Source: Aedes albopictus (Eukaryota; Arthropoda; Insecta; Diptera; Culicidae). Taken from it: a stretch of DNA of 64,000 nucleotides. The translations under genes and the position numbers were made by a program. Under the pieces are notes generated by a model. That model ran no database searches, had not been told where the DNA came from, and saw nothing but the letters and a program-made list of their open reading frames with translations. Location of the stretch: contig NC_085138.1 in assembly GCF_035046485.1 (NCBI RefSeq), positions 292,870,256 through 292,934,255 on the forward strand, read 5' to 3'. Shown piece after piece: positions 1-12,200 of the stretch (positions are counted from its first letter, which is position 1; the number at the start of each line of letters is the position of its first letter).

Positions 1-181
1 AAATCGAGCTTACTTTAGACTCCACAGAACTCTACGATCGAACAAAGTTCATCGTCATACGAAGTTATTGTATATTCAGTTCAGAGTCGGATTATTCTGA
101 CTGTTTGTCAAACTGTTCAGAACAGTCGTCGAATATCGAGGGGGCTCTCGATGTATTCTACAGAAACCAAATAATCAGCTT

Positions 182-620
182 TTGCTAAACGTTAGGACAC
201 CGAAAGGATGCTTAGCTTACCCTCAACGTCAAACACGGAAGAAGGAAAGGAACAACAAGCAGGAAGAAACGGAAATCAGCGCTTATGCTTCGGTTGTGTC
301 TGGAACAGCAAAAAAAACATGTGAACAAGACGGGACGGAAACGTTGGAAAATGATATAATCAATGTACTGGAAGACGATGATCAGCCATTGGATGCGGTT
401 GAAGAGGAAAAAGCTCAGCCAGTTAATTGTAAAGCTTTCGAGGACTAGGTCAAGGGTCTGAAAAGCGATTGAAGCAATGGAAAAGTTAGAAGAAGTGGCC
501 AAGCCGATCAAAGAGGCACTGATAATGTCTACTACCAGTCAACATCGTGTGCAATTCGAAGCATGTGGATCCAACTCAAGCCAGACAAAGAAATGGGTCA
601 GTGAGACATTTCATGAATAA
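182..620 (+). pseudogene. Frameshifted coding remnant, unrecognised
   Basis: An open frame at 182-448 encodes 88 Lys/Glu/Asp-rich residues. A second frame takes over at about 465 and runs to a TAA at 618-620, starting AIEAMEKLEEVAKPIKEAL, a plausible amphipathic helix. One indel near 445-465 would join the two, so this looks like a decayed coding sequence. I do not recognise the family. The composition would suit a gag-like or cellular coiled-coil protein, but that is only inference. It ends about 100 bases before the TIR element at 720. Confidence 0.3.
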
Positions 621-1009
621 TGTTAATGAATTAGCTTTTGAGTAACACACTAATTGTCCAGAACATTGGCTTCCCGGTCAACCATTCCACAAACTTCGTT
701 AAAGTTCTTTACCAAAATACAGGTATACCTCGATTTAGTGGACCCTCGATTATATAGACCCTCGATTTTATGTACTTCGATTTTATGTACATTTTACCTC
801 GATTTTATGTACATTTTTTTAATGATAAAATTTGTAATATTCAATCAGTTTAATACTTGCAGTTTGTATCATGATGACTTATAATGCAGGGGTTTTCAGT
901 CCTTTTGACTCGTGGAGCACTTTATATAAATAAATTATTTTGTGGAGCACCCATATTAGACCCATATGACAAAATGTGTGATAAATTATTTCTAGTGCTG
1001 TCATGGTAA

Positions 1010-3165
1010 AACCAGGAACTGCTGGAACAACTTCTGAAAAATCCATGGAACAACTTTTGAAGAAATCCCTGCCGAAATTTCTAAAATAATTCTAGTAATA
1101 TTCCAGAAGTCTCTAAAGTATCGCTGAAGAAATTTCAGAAGGAATTTAAAAAAAAAACTGAAGAAAACTCTAAATAAATTTCTGAACGAATTTCTGAAAA
1201 AGGAATATTTTTAGAATCCATAGATGGATTTTTTGGGGAAGTTTCGGAAGGAATAACTGGAAACTCCCGGTTAAATACCTAACAAAACCTCTTGAGATAT
1301 TGTTGAAAAAAAATCCTGGAGGAATCCCCAAACAAAAATTCTAAACATTTTTAATGAATTCCTTGATAAATCCATAGAGAAATTCTTAGAGGTATGCTTG
1401 GAGGAAATCCTGGAAGAATTTCTGAGAAAATACATAGAGGAATATTCGGCGGAATTTCTGATGAAATCTCTGTGTCAATTTTTGCAGGAATCTCTGCAAT
1501 AATGTCTTTTGGCCTTTCCATAGCAATCCTCTACAGAAGGCTGCAAAATCTGTAGGAAATGTTCTTTGAGGATTTCCAAAGACTTTCTTAAGAAATCCTT
1601 CGAGCAATTTCTGGAAGAGAAATGTTTTGAAGGCACACCAAAAAGAATGTGAATACATTTTGAGAATTTCCTTAGTAATCTCTTGTAGAGAATTCCTACA
1701 GCAATCCTTGCAGACAGTTCTTTAGAAAGTTTCTAACAAAATTTTGAAAGAGTTTTGAGCTTCTGATTCTCAATGTATTCGTGAATCATATTCGAAAAAA
1801 AATCGGGAAGAATCTCTATTAAAGCAATCCGAAGAAATTCGTAGATAAATTTCTGGAACAATCTATGCAAAAATTTTTGAACCCATTTTTGGAAGCTATC
1901 CATGCAGACTTTCTTAAGATGTTCTTGGTGAAATTTCTGAATGACTTTCTAAAGTTTAAAAGGAATCTCTAGAAGATATTGTTAAAAAATTCTAACTGGA
2001 TTTCGTAAGGATTCCCTGGATGATTTTTTGAAGTAAATCTACGAGCAGTTTCCAAAGAAGTTCCTGACAGAAATTCTTTAAAAATCTCTGGTAGATTTTA
2101 TCAATAGCTCGTGAAAGATTTTTTAAACGTATCCTAGGATTGATTTCAGCAAGGATCCATGGAAGATTTATCGAAAGATCTGTAGAAGTTCGTTCAAAAG
2201 AAATCCATGGAGGAAAATCTGGAGATATTTTTGAAGAAATTGTTGGTCGAATTTATAATAAAAACCATGGGAGATTATCTGAAAGAACCCCTGAAAAAAA
2301 TATGAAGGAACTCCCAGAGTAGTTTCTATAGGAATGCCTGGAGAAAATTCCCGAATGGTTCTCACATTTTTCAAGAAACCCTGGAGAAATTCCTAGAGAA
2401 ATCCCAAGAAGTTATTTTTGACAGAAATTTAGATCAAAAAAATCTTTGGAGCAATTTCTAAAAGAAACACCGGAAAAAGTTTTGGAATAAATCTTTGGGG
2501 GATCGTTTGAGAGAATACTTAAAGGAATTTTCGAAAGATTTTTCGGAAAAAAAAACTGAAAAAGTTTCAAAAAAGGTAAAGGAGGAATTTCTACAAAAAA
2601 TCATACACATCTCTTTCTGAAAATTCTGGAGAAATCCTTAGAAATTGGAAGTTACTGTGGGAATATTTGGTGAAATTCTTGGAAGAATTTCGGAAGTAAA
2701 TCATGAAAGATGCTTTGAAAGAATTATTTGTCAAATTTAAAGAATAGAAGAAATCTCTAAACAAATCTATGAAGAACGTATTCATGAAAGATTTTTTGAA
2801 AGAATCCGTGAAGGATTTTTTTTGGCGGAATACTTGGACAAGTTTCCGCAAACAAAAATAGAATAGAAGAATTTCTGAAAAAAAGTAGATTTACTAATGA
2901 AAGCTCCAAATATTCTCGTACGAATGCCTAGAGCAATTTATGCATAAATAACTTAAGGAATTTCTGAATCAATCTCTGAAATGATTTGTGAAAAATCATG
3001 GAGGAATTGGTGAAGCAAATCTTGCCAAGTTTCGTTAAATAATTCTTTGTGACTCTTCAGGAGGAACACATGGAAGGTTTTCTGAAATATTCTGTAACAT
3101 GATTTGATGTTGAAAGTTTTATTCGGAGACCGTCGTAATAAAGTGGAAAATTCTGGGTTCACTTA
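1010..3165. repeat. Degenerate ~23-nt-periodic field (GGAATTTCTG-type)
   Basis: Over 2.1 kb, variants of 'gaaattcctggagaa/ggaatttctg' recur every ~22-25 bases without a homogeneous array. The unit is rich in AATT and CTGGAG/CTCCAG and nearly self-complementary, so several frames on both strands lack stops and give spurious ORFs (for example 2140-2322 plus and 2591-2851 minus). Similar fields occur at 6860-7560, 35440-36260 and 61720-64000. No gene is visible inside. Confidence 0.6.
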
Positions 3166-3523
3166 AATAATTTAATTTAACACCCCAGAATTGCAACAAA
3201 AGGAGACCGAGCGGATAGCAGCACAAACCTACACTACTCGTACAGAAAGATCGTTCGGCAAATACAGCAAAACCAGTAATCACGCTCTATCTGGTGCTTG
3301 TCATTGTCACGAATCTCTAAATTTCCGAAGGAACCCTTTGAGGAAGTTCAGATGGGATCCCTGGAGGACTTTAGAAACTTTTTCAACTTTTTTGGGACAT
3401 TTATGCAAATAACGTTATTGTGTATGTCCATTTCTCAAACTATTGGCTTTTGAATCAACCATACATAGTTTTGCAGACAAAGGATTTCGATCGTAACAAT
3501 AAAGCGAGATAAGTAGTGGTTTA

Positions 3524-3802
3524 GGGCCCATATAGCCGAGGCAGTAAACGCACGGGTATTCAGCATGACCATGCTGAGGGTGACGGGTTCGATTTCCGGT
3601 CGGTCCAGGATCTTTTCGTAAAGGAAATTTCCTTGACTTCCTTGGGCATAGAGTATCTTCGTGCCTGCCACACGATATACACATGCAAAATGGTCATTGG
3701 CAGAGGAAACTCTCAGTTAATAACTGTGGAAGTGCTCATAGAACACTAAGCTGAGAAGCAGACTTTGTCCCAGTGAGGACGTTACGCCAAGAAGAGAGAG
3801 AG
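3524..3802 (+). mobile_element. tRNA-derived SINE (Feilai-like), copy 1
   Basis: It starts GGGCCCATATAGCCGAGG, with a box-A-like segment (TAGCCGAGGCAGTAAACGC), then a box-B-like GGGTTCGATTTCC about 45 bases on. A non-tRNA body follows, and it ends in an AAGAGAGAGAGA tail. A perfect 13-bp target duplication, aagtagtggttta, lies at 3511-3523 and 3803-3815, so the boundaries are firm. Structure and triplet/AG-rich tail resemble Feilai; the family name is inferred. Confidence 0.88.
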
Positions 3803-4028
3803 AAGTAGTGGTTTATTCGTTATTTAGCGAGAATTACAAATATATGACAAAAACTCCAAGCCTTTTATCGAAAACTCAATTTTCATGCAATTTTTATACG
3901 TTTTGGTACATTTTGGTATAAAATTTACATAAAAATAAAATAAAAAATTTTGCTTCGATTTTATGTAAAATTCGATTTTATAGACATTTCATAAATTGAA
4001 ATGTCCACTAAATCGAGGTATACCTGTA

Positions 4029-5479
4029 TAAAGATTAATGTCGACTATTATTTACTGGTTATTTCGTTACACATATTCAAAAAACTTCATTGATCGATAA
4101 CCACACTTAAAAAATATCCTTTATCGGTCATAAGATAAAAACCTTTACCGAAACGTAACTTTATTTCGTTAAATTCTATGTTATCGCTGGAACTTTGGAT
4201 TACTTCATGAATATTTATCGGAATATATTCATTTTCCGATATCAACGTAACTTTGCATATTGATATCGAAACACAAATATTAGTCACGATGCTCCTTTAT
4301 CGTTCTGCTTGGTATCGTTGGATGAAGCTAAGCAAAGGTATTCTGATACTTTGAATGACAGGAAGAATGTTTTGGTTTTTGCCGAATTAGAAAAAAATGA
4401 AACCAAAGTGAAAGACGGTTTCTGCAGCGACAAAATGCTTTTTAGGTCCGGATAAGGCCGCATCCGTGGCCGCATCTCACCGGATTGCTCCCGGAACAGC
4501 AACATATACAGGAATTCATTCTGTCGGTAGGTAATTTTGATATTCAATTGGCAGTAGGGAGCCACCGCTGCGCCGCCTTGTTGGATGATGCTCCAGCAAA
4601 ATTTACTCCTTCGCTATTGATTGACCGGGCGGGAACCTTGTGAAATTATGTGAATCTTATTTTATTTGCCAAATATGTAGAGATTTCTCAACAAAGATCC
4701 AGTTCATAAATGCTGGGTAATTCTTAGTGCTATTGCACCTTTGGGAACTACCGTGAATTACTAAAAGCTAGTAAATTTGTTCGATGTTTCGAATATTCAT
4801 ATTTAAAGGCATATGCCTTTGATTAGCCATAATCTTCGTAATAGTCTTGTCACTCAGTTAGTAAGTAATTAAGTAAGCATCAACATAACACGTAAGTCCC
4901 TATGAATATAGGTTCAATTCCCAATTTAGGAAATTATTACAAAAAAAACACAACACATATATGAACAGGAAAGGTGGGTGGTGGTGAGGTGGTTGTTAGT
5001 TTTAGTTTTTTTTTTTTGATATTTTTGACATGTCGATAAAACAGAACTCACTTTTCAGTATCGATTTATCTTCAAAAATATTTATCAATCGATAACGACT
5101 TGACTTTACGGTTATTTAAATTTCTTTAGGAAACGATGTCGATCGCTATCGATTTTTGATATGAACGTCTTTAAAGGTCGTTATAAAGAAATGTAAAGAT
5201 TTTTAAAGAAAATGTGGACCGGGTTCGTATAGTTATTAAACAAACAAATTAATTAATAAATGAAAAAGCATTTGATGTTGTTTTCCAAGTCGCATTCAAC
5301 TGATATGCAATTGATTAAACAGTAGTGCCTATTCAGTGCCAATCTGTTTATATCAGCGTGCAGGTGTTTTACCGTGTACAAAAATGCATACATCGTCAGA
5401 AATTACGTCTGTGTATATTACAAATTGATATGCTGTGCGGTCTAGGACTGCATCATCTACGAATTTGAGTAACTTCTAC
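4029..5479. other. Intergenic, no gene recognised
   Basis: AT-rich sequence. Two short minus-strand frames (4087-4287, 4284-4565) overlap by four bases, but neither resembles a known domain. A GC-richer patch near 4440-4640 could be decayed coding or regulatory sequence. Repeated 'ttatcgatatcg'-type words occur at 4090-4290 and 5010-5160. Nothing else can be supported. Confidence 0.4.
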
Positions 5480-5612
5480 TTCTTCTTCTTTTTCTTTATG
5501 TAACGTCGATATTGACAAAGCATGTTTCCCAGCTTAGTGTTCTATGAGCACTGACACGATCTTGTTAAATCATGTGCGCTAACCGCTTCGGCTATATGGG
5601 CATTTTCAAATC
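5480..5612 (-). mobile_element. Decayed Feilai-like SINE remnant
   Basis: A (TTC)n-like start at 5481 is followed by 'taacgtcg', 'agcttagtgttctatgagcac' and finally 'gctaaccgcttcggctatatgggc'. These are, in order, the tail, body and tRNA-like head of the SINE family in reverse orientation. The middle ~150 bases of the full element are missing. Confidence 0.6.
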
Positions 5613-5679
5613 TACACTATAACGTGCTATAACTTCTTACTATGCTGTTATTTATAGCATTTTGATTTATGCGAGGTTT

Positions 5680-6130
5680 CAAGAGATTCTCGTTGATAAG
5701 AAAGGAGCTGTAGAGAAATTATTGGGGATGTTTAGGAGTTTTGGAAGCGTCCCAGAAGCGCTGAGTACGTTTTGAGGGCTTTCTGGGAGTTTTTGATGCA
5801 ATTTCAGGAAGTTTCAGCGGGGTTTTAAGGGGCCTTTAACGTTGCTGAAGCCTCTTTCAGCCTACTGCAGCGCCCCTGAAACCTCATCACGCTCCCAGAG
5901 TGCCGTCAGTAACGTCTGTGAAACTCCCCAAAACTCCCCATGAATGAATCCCACCAAAAACCCCCGATAAAGCGAAAACAATCCAGGAACCCTCCGAAAG
6001 CCCCTGTAACTCCCCGAAACCAAACCCCAGAAACTCCCTTGAAAACCCCTGAAAACCTGTGAAATTTTGAGATTTTGGAGGTGCTTAAGGTGGTTTAGGG
6101 AACTTTTCACAGGACTTCGCACTCCTCTTT
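5680..6130. repeat. Low-complexity field rich in CCCCTGAAACTCCCC-like words
   Basis: Imperfect repeats of 'ccctgaaactcccc' and 'gggagtttttgg' fill 5680-6130 and create a stop-free minus-strand frame (5862-6122) of biased composition. It resembles the 23-nt fields in style but is more GC-rich. I see no conserved domain. Confidence 0.4.
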
Positions 6131-6259
6131 AACTACTTGCAAACCTCCTTCAGTTTAGAATTATGGTCATTTTTTGGATTCATGATCTTTGGGAGAGCCA
6201 CTACTGTGGCGTTGTTGCCAGGTGTAAGATCCTACCCTTTACACTTACCTATACATGCG

Positions 6260-6759
6260 NNNNNNNNNNNNNNNNNNNNNNNNNNNNNNNNNNNNNNNNN
6301 NNNNNNNNNNNNNNNNNNNNNNNNNNNNNNNNNNNNNNNNNNNNNNNNNNNNNNNNNNNNNNNNNNNNNNNNNNNNNNNNNNNNNNNNNNNNNNNNNNNN
6401 NNNNNNNNNNNNNNNNNNNNNNNNNNNNNNNNNNNNNNNNNNNNNNNNNNNNNNNNNNNNNNNNNNNNNNNNNNNNNNNNNNNNNNNNNNNNNNNNNNNN
6501 NNNNNNNNNNNNNNNNNNNNNNNNNNNNNNNNNNNNNNNNNNNNNNNNNNNNNNNNNNNNNNNNNNNNNNNNNNNNNNNNNNNNNNNNNNNNNNNNNNNN
6601 NNNNNNNNNNNNNNNNNNNNNNNNNNNNNNNNNNNNNNNNNNNNNNNNNNNNNNNNNNNNNNNNNNNNNNNNNNNNNNNNNNNNNNNNNNNNNNNNNNNN
6701 NNNNNNNNNNNNNNNNNNNNNNNNNNNNNNNNNNNNNNNNNNNNNNNNNNNNNNNNNNN
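6260..6759. other. Assembly gap (500 N)
   Basis: Exactly 500 consecutive N. Frames running through it are artefacts. The flanks are repeat-rich. Confidence 0.99.
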
Positions 6760-6859
6760 AGCAAATCTGGTAAAATACCAGAAAAATGGGCAATATGTGT
6801 CATTTCACCTGGATTCCTTCCGATTTTTTCCATGAATCTCTTGCAGGAAATTTAGTAAG

Positions 6860-7560
6860 TTATCCCAGGAAAAACCCCTTTAAAAACTCAGGGACCAACT
6901 TTGAAAAAAATCCCAGAAGAAGCAAGCAGAATCTCGAAACAATTTTCTTTAAGAATTCCGGAAAGAGTTCTGGGAATAATCCCGAGAAAATTTGCAAAAA
7001 TAATCTCAGGATAACTGAAAAAAAACCTGTAATAATCTACGAAGAAAAGCTCTGAAAGAAACCACGGGAAGGACTCCTTGAGAAATAAATATCAGTAATA
7101 GCTGTTGCACAAATGCAGAAAAGAAGGCAATCCGGAAAAAAATCCTAGGAGAAGGTACCGAAAAAAACTTAGGGAACCGAAAAAAACACCAGGAGAAATC
7201 TCGAAAGAAACTTAGAAATCAATCCCACGAGAATCTTTAGGAAATATCCCCAGCTGAATCTTCTGTAGAAGTCCCGGGAAAAACTATAGAAGAAAGCTCA
7301 AATTTCCTGAAACTCCGAAATTACAGGAACTTCGGAAGACTTCCCAGAAGAAACTACTGCAGAAAATTCGTGAAAAGCTCCTTGAAAAATGCTTCGAGGA
7401 GCTCTTGCAGAATTCATAGGAAGAACTCCTGCAGAAACTCTGGAAGAAATCCTTGGAAGATCTGCTGCGGAAAGTGCAAGAGGAACACTGCAAAGAATCG
7501 TGGAAAGTTTTCAAGAGAAATCCCGAGAGAAACTCCAGGGGCAATTCCGTGTGATTTGTT
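6860..7560. repeat. Degenerate ~23-nt field, second block
   Basis: Variants of 'gaagaactcctgcagaaactctggaagaaatccttg' repeat every ~23 bases, especially at 7280-7550. Stop-free frames on both strands (7284-7544 minus, 7370-7642 plus) are by-products of the repeat. Confidence 0.5.
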
Positions 7561-7611
7561 TTGTAGTCATTTAGTTAAAGGTATGAATCAAGTCAGACTC
7601 ATGATTTATAC

Positions 7612-7745
7612 TTTAGGGGTATTCACTAAACAGATTAAATAACTGCGAAAGCCATTATTATCTGATTATTGAAATGTTTCAAGATATTTCGAATGAAATA
7701 CTCAAAGATTGCTCTGGCGATCGCGACGTTTAATCAGACTAATAT
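7612..7745 (+). repeat. Dispersed TE end, AGGGGTATTCACTAAACAG family
   Basis: This 135-bp segment matches 51174-51310 on the plus strand and about 18900-19036 on the minus strand. Shared landmarks are 'aaatgtttca', 'aagattg(c/t)ct' and 'gatcgcgacgt'. The outer 20 bases also recur inverted at 16153-16173. The pattern suits the terminal region of a DNA-transposon family, but I could not pair ends with a target duplication. Confidence 0.55.
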
Positions 7746-8419
7746 CACTAGTTTACAGCAATTTTGAACTCGGTAAACTGATGATCATTTTTGGTGTAGA
7801 ATCATGTCCTGAGTTCGAAAACGCGAAGGAAAAAAAAATACAGTAGAGCGGAATTTTTTTCGACTTTCCATACAAGGCTTATGATTTGAAATAGGTTTTT
7901 GTTCTATTTTTAAGCAAAGTCGCTCACTTCACACATCTCATACTCCGTAATCAATGCTCCGATTGAGCTGATTTTTTTACTGCAACTCGCCTACATATGA
8001 TATGTCAAATTAACATTAACGTTGAGAAAGAATGTTTAAATTGTTTTTTTTTTCTTATTGAAAAAAATACATTTCTTCATATATTTTTGGAAATTTTGCT
8101 AAAATTTAAGGAGATCGTACCTAAAACTCGCCAATATCTTGACATTCATCAATCTTACGCAAAACTTGCATTCAGATGATCGAATAGTATTATATTCAGC
8201 TTTTATTTTATGGAAAAAGATTCAAAATTGGTTGATCAAAACGCAAGATAATTGAATTTTAGTAAATTCCATATTTAAAAAAAAAATTAAATTCGAAATT
8301 GGGCTAAAACTCAAGAACTGTTCTACTTAAAATTTTTTGAAGCACGGTTTCGATCAGCGCTAAATTGTGCTTAGAAAATTTTGGTCGTTGACAGAAGTTC
8401 ACGACTTTCGTTTTATTTT
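7746..8419. other. AT-rich spacer, nothing recognised
   Basis: Poly-T and AT-rich sequence with one short frame at 7997-8179 of no recognisable content. Confidence 0.4.
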
Positions 8420-8923
8420 CAGAGGTTCTCAAACTTTTTGCTATCGCGGCGCCCTTTGAAATTTCGAAAAATGTCGCGGCGCACCAATGATTTTAAAAAG
8501 GTATTTATTTGAATTATAAACAGCTTTCACTTTAAAATGTCAAAGGTAAAATCGTAAAACACTTCTTATATCATGTTTTCTTAAAATTTTGGAAAATTTG
8601 GAATTTATTAGAAAATTTGGAAAACTATTTTTTTAAATAAATTTCCCAAAGATAAGTTTAATATGTTTGTAAGATTTCAAAAATCATGTTGATTTCATCA
8701 TGGAAGCTTTATAAAAGAGCAAAAAACTCAGTTGTACAGGTAAAACAAACTGCTGCTTTATAATAATTCAGCCAAAAATTCTAAAGCGTTTGCAATAATT
8801 AAAGAATTCCAATTTAAATTAAATGACTTCATAGACCTTGACTGAAGTTTCAATTTTTTACGGAAATTGCAAAGCAACACTTTCAAACACTTTTACTTAT
8901 TTTGAAAAATTTCGGCACATGAA

Positions 8924-9151
8924 TGTTGGTGTTACGTCACAGGCGCTAGCACACTGAACACAAGCGTAGAGAGTAAAATGTCATACCTACCTTTGTAATA
9001 CTTTGCATTGTTTTTCGATTTGTCATAACCCTTTTGTATACGCCGAGAATAAAACACGTTTCGTTAAGAGTAAACCGATTTCCGTATTTCCTACGCGTTC
9101 GAAAGTTCCCTGCGGTCGGAATCTCTGCTCTGGTCATTCCCTGTACCGACA
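8924..9151 (+). repeat. 5' LTR of the intact copia
   Basis: Begins TGTTGGTG and ends CCGACA. It carries a CRE-like TTACGTCA at 8932-8939 that could drive transcription (inference) and a polyadenylation-type AATAAA at 9048-9053. Confidence 0.95.
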
Positions 9152-9165
9152 GGTTATTGGCCCAG
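9152..9165 (+). promoter_or_regulatory. Primer-binding site (copia type)
   Basis: GGTTATTGGCCCAG directly follows the 5' LTR. It closely resembles the primer site of Drosophila copia, which pairs with an internal fragment of initiator tRNA-Met rather than the tRNA 3' end. The related element at 53098 has GGCTATGGGCCAGAG in the same place. Confidence 0.75.
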
Positions 9166-9229
9166 TTTCGGGAATTGCGGAATCGTTTCGGTTCGGCGGT
9201 GAAAATCGCGGATTTCGTGCGGTTGTTGT

Positions 9230-12200
9230 GTGGCGTCGCTGGCTGGTGCAAAGGCGGTGAGGTGTGGACTTGTCACCCCCGGAAAGTTGCTGGATGTGAG
9301 CGGGATGGCGGATCTTGGAAAGTTTTCCATAGTCAAGCTCGGGAACAGCAACTACGGAACATGGAAGTTCCAAATGGAAATGTTCCTCACCAGGGAGGAA
9401 CTTTGGCACACGGTGGACGAAGTAAAGCCGGAACCGGAGACGGATGCTTGGCGGAAGGCGGATAAAAAGGCCAGAGCTACGATCGGGCTATGTATCGAGC
9501 AGAGCCAGTACCCTCTCATCAAAGACTGCACGACGGCGAGAGCGGTATGGGATGCGCTTAAAGCGTATCACGAAAAATCAACAATAACATCCCAGCTGTC
9601 ATTGTTGATCCGACTTTGCGACTCAAAGCTCGGCGAATCCGGTGATGTGGAGCGGCATCTACTGGAGATGGACACTCTGTTCGACAAGCTCGAAAATGCT
9701 GGCCTGGATTTGGAGGAAAAGCTGAAAATCGCCATGGTACTGCGAAGCATGCCAGAGTCGTACCATTTTCTGGCATCGGCTTTGGAGGCTCGGCCGGACG
9801 ATGATATCACCATGGAGTTGGTTCGATCGAAGCTGATGGATGAGTATCACAAGAGGCTGGAGCGGTGCGGTAAGTCGTCGTCGAAGGAACAGGTGCTGAA
9901 GACACAGAAAGCGAGCACCGAAAAAGTCTGCTTTTTCTGTAAGAAACCTGGCCACTTCAAACGTGACTGCAGAAAGTGGCAGGCTCAGGTGAATGCTGAC
10001 GATTGCGAACCATCTGGGAGCAAACCGGCTGGTAAGAAATACCCGGCGAAGGCGAAGGCAAAACAGGCAACGGACAAGGATGAATCGGCGGCGGTGTTTT
10101 TGGTAGAAGAAAAAAGTGAATCCACTAGTTTGGCAAAAAGAAAAAGTGTTTGGACGGTGGACAGTGGCGCGTCGTGCCACATGACCGGCGACGAAAAGTT
10201 TTTCGATGAGCTGGTGAAGTCGTCCAACGTGCAGGTGTCAATGGCCAACGGAAAAAGTGCGCCGTCTGGGGGTCTCGGCTGCGGAAGTGTCAGAGGTGTC
10301 ACCGGAGCCGGAAAACCGATCAAGATAGAGCTCGGAAAGGTCCTCTACGTGCCTGATTTGGACAGTGGTTTGCTGTCTGTCAGCAAAATAACGGACAACG
10401 GCTACAGTGTTCTGTTCAAGCGAGACAGCGTCGAAGTGATTGACCAGGCGAGCAAAGTTATTGCCCTGGGGGGACGAAGTGGAGACTTGTACGAGTTGAA
10501 GCAGTCGGAGTGCGTGGCGGTGGCAAAATCCAGGAACCATTCCACCAATTGCCAGCATACGTGGCATCGCCGGTTCGGGCATCGGCATCACTCGGTGTTC
10601 GACAGGATCAGGAAGGAGGAACTAGTGCTGGGCATGAAGCTGGTCGATTGCGGTGCACGAATCCAGTGCGAGTCCTGCCTGGAGGGCAAAATGGCGCGTT
10701 TGCCGTTCCCGCAGAAGTCGGTGGGGAAGAGCACACAGCCGTTGGACCTGATACACACAGATTTGTGTGGTCCAATGAGCAACGCGTCGGCCGGAGGGCG
10801 GAAGTATTTTTTGACGCTTATCGACGATTACTCCAGGTACCTTGTCCTGTACCTACTGAGAGACAAGTCTCAGGCGAAGGATTGCATCAAGAGCTACGTT
10901 AAGATGGTGGAAAACAAGTTCGGTCGGAAGCCACGGATTATTCGTTCCGACCGGGGCGGCGAATTCGTTAATAAGGAGTTGAAGCAGTTCTACTCGGACG
11001 AGGGGATCGAAATGCAGCTGACAGCGGGATACTCGCCGGAACAGAATGGTGTCGCCGAACGGCGGAACCGTTATTTGCAGGAGATGGCGATGTGCATGCT
11101 TCTCGATGCTGGTCTAGAGAAACAGTATTGGGGAGAAGCTGTGGCAGCAGCTGCATACATCCAAAATCGATTGCCGAGCCGCACAGTGCACAAAACTCCG
11201 TTCGAGCTATGGAGTGGCCAGAAACCGGACATCGGGCACCTGAAGGTTTTCGGGTGCGAAGCTTTCGTCCATATTCCGGACGCGAAGCGAGGTAAAATGG
11301 ACAGCAAGGCCAAGAAGCTCATCTTCGTTGGCTATGACTGCGGATCAAAAGCATATCGGTTTCTGAACAAGCAGACGAACCAGATTACCGTAAGCAGGGA
11401 CGCAAAGTTTCTGGAGTTGGGTTCGCAGCTTCAGGAGGAGCGAGTTCCGGAACAGGTTGTGGAATCAAGATTGGAGGTGGAGGCATTGCCACCGGAGGTG
11501 GAGCTGGACGCTCTGCAGCAACAGGTGGACGAGCCGGAACCACCCGGAACCGGAAGCGGCGATGATGCAAGTTTGCGGGATGAACCATCGTTTCGTGGTT
11601 TCGATGACGCGGACACAACCGATGAGGAGTTTTTCGATCCGGATGAAGCAAATACAAATGTAGAACAACCACGAAGGTCTCGACGGTCGAATGCTGGTGC
11701 ACTACCGAAGCGTATGGAGGATTACGTTGTTGGCGTGGCGCGATTGACTGAGAGTGAACCCAAGAACTACAAGGAAGCTGTCAATAGTGCACGAAAGTCG
11801 GAGTGGATCAAAGCCATGGGCGAAGAATACCAGTCTCTTCTGTCCAGAGGTACATGGTCCCTGGTACCGTTGCCTGCCGGACGACAAGTCATCGGGTCAA
11901 GGTGGGTATTCAAGGAAAAAAAGGACTCACTTGGGAAGACCGTGCGGTTTAAAGCAAGGTTGGTTGCCCAAGGATTCGGACAACGTTTTGGCGTAGATTA
12001 TGGGGAAGTATTTGCGCCAGTCGCTATGCAGTCAACCCTGAGAGTGCTTCTAACGGTGGCGGGCCACCGGAAGTACCATGTGCGGCACATTGATGTTAAG
12101 AACGCCTACCTGAACGGGGTCCTCCAGGAGGAAATATTCATGCGGCAGCCACCTGGATTCTCGGTGCCGGGCAAGGAGAAGCTTGTTTGTAGACTGAAGC

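Larger units (their letters stand above)
720..4026. mobile_element. Pogo/Tigger-like TIR element, 3.3 kb, non-autonomous
   Basis: The ends are inverted copies. The left reads CAGGTATACCTCGATTTAGT from 720 and the right is its reverse complement ending at 4026, and both continue into GGAC. TA dinucleotides flank both ends (718-719 and 4027-4028), as expected for Tc1/mariner-pogo insertion. Variants of 'cctcgattttatgtac' recur just inside both ends (about 735-815 and 3950-3990), like subterminal binding repeats. No transposase frame is visible, so it would depend on an element elsewhere. The interior holds a hAT-like end near 887 (CAGGGGTTTTCA), the 23-nt field at 1010-3165 and a SINE at 3524-3802. 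Confidence 0.75.

Noticed and set aside
3415..3684. Recurrent 89-codon minus frame (Cys/Arg-rich, also near 42491 and 54357)
   Set aside because: It is the stop-free antisense of the tRNA-derived SINE and appears wherever a copy lies; not a gene.
6137..6855. Frames of 170-230 codons across 6245-6855
   Set aside because: They are made of the 500-N gap; no real residues support them.
9659..10180. Antisense frames of 60-170 codons within the copia coding region
   Set aside because: Shadows of the polyprotein frame caused by its higher GC content.
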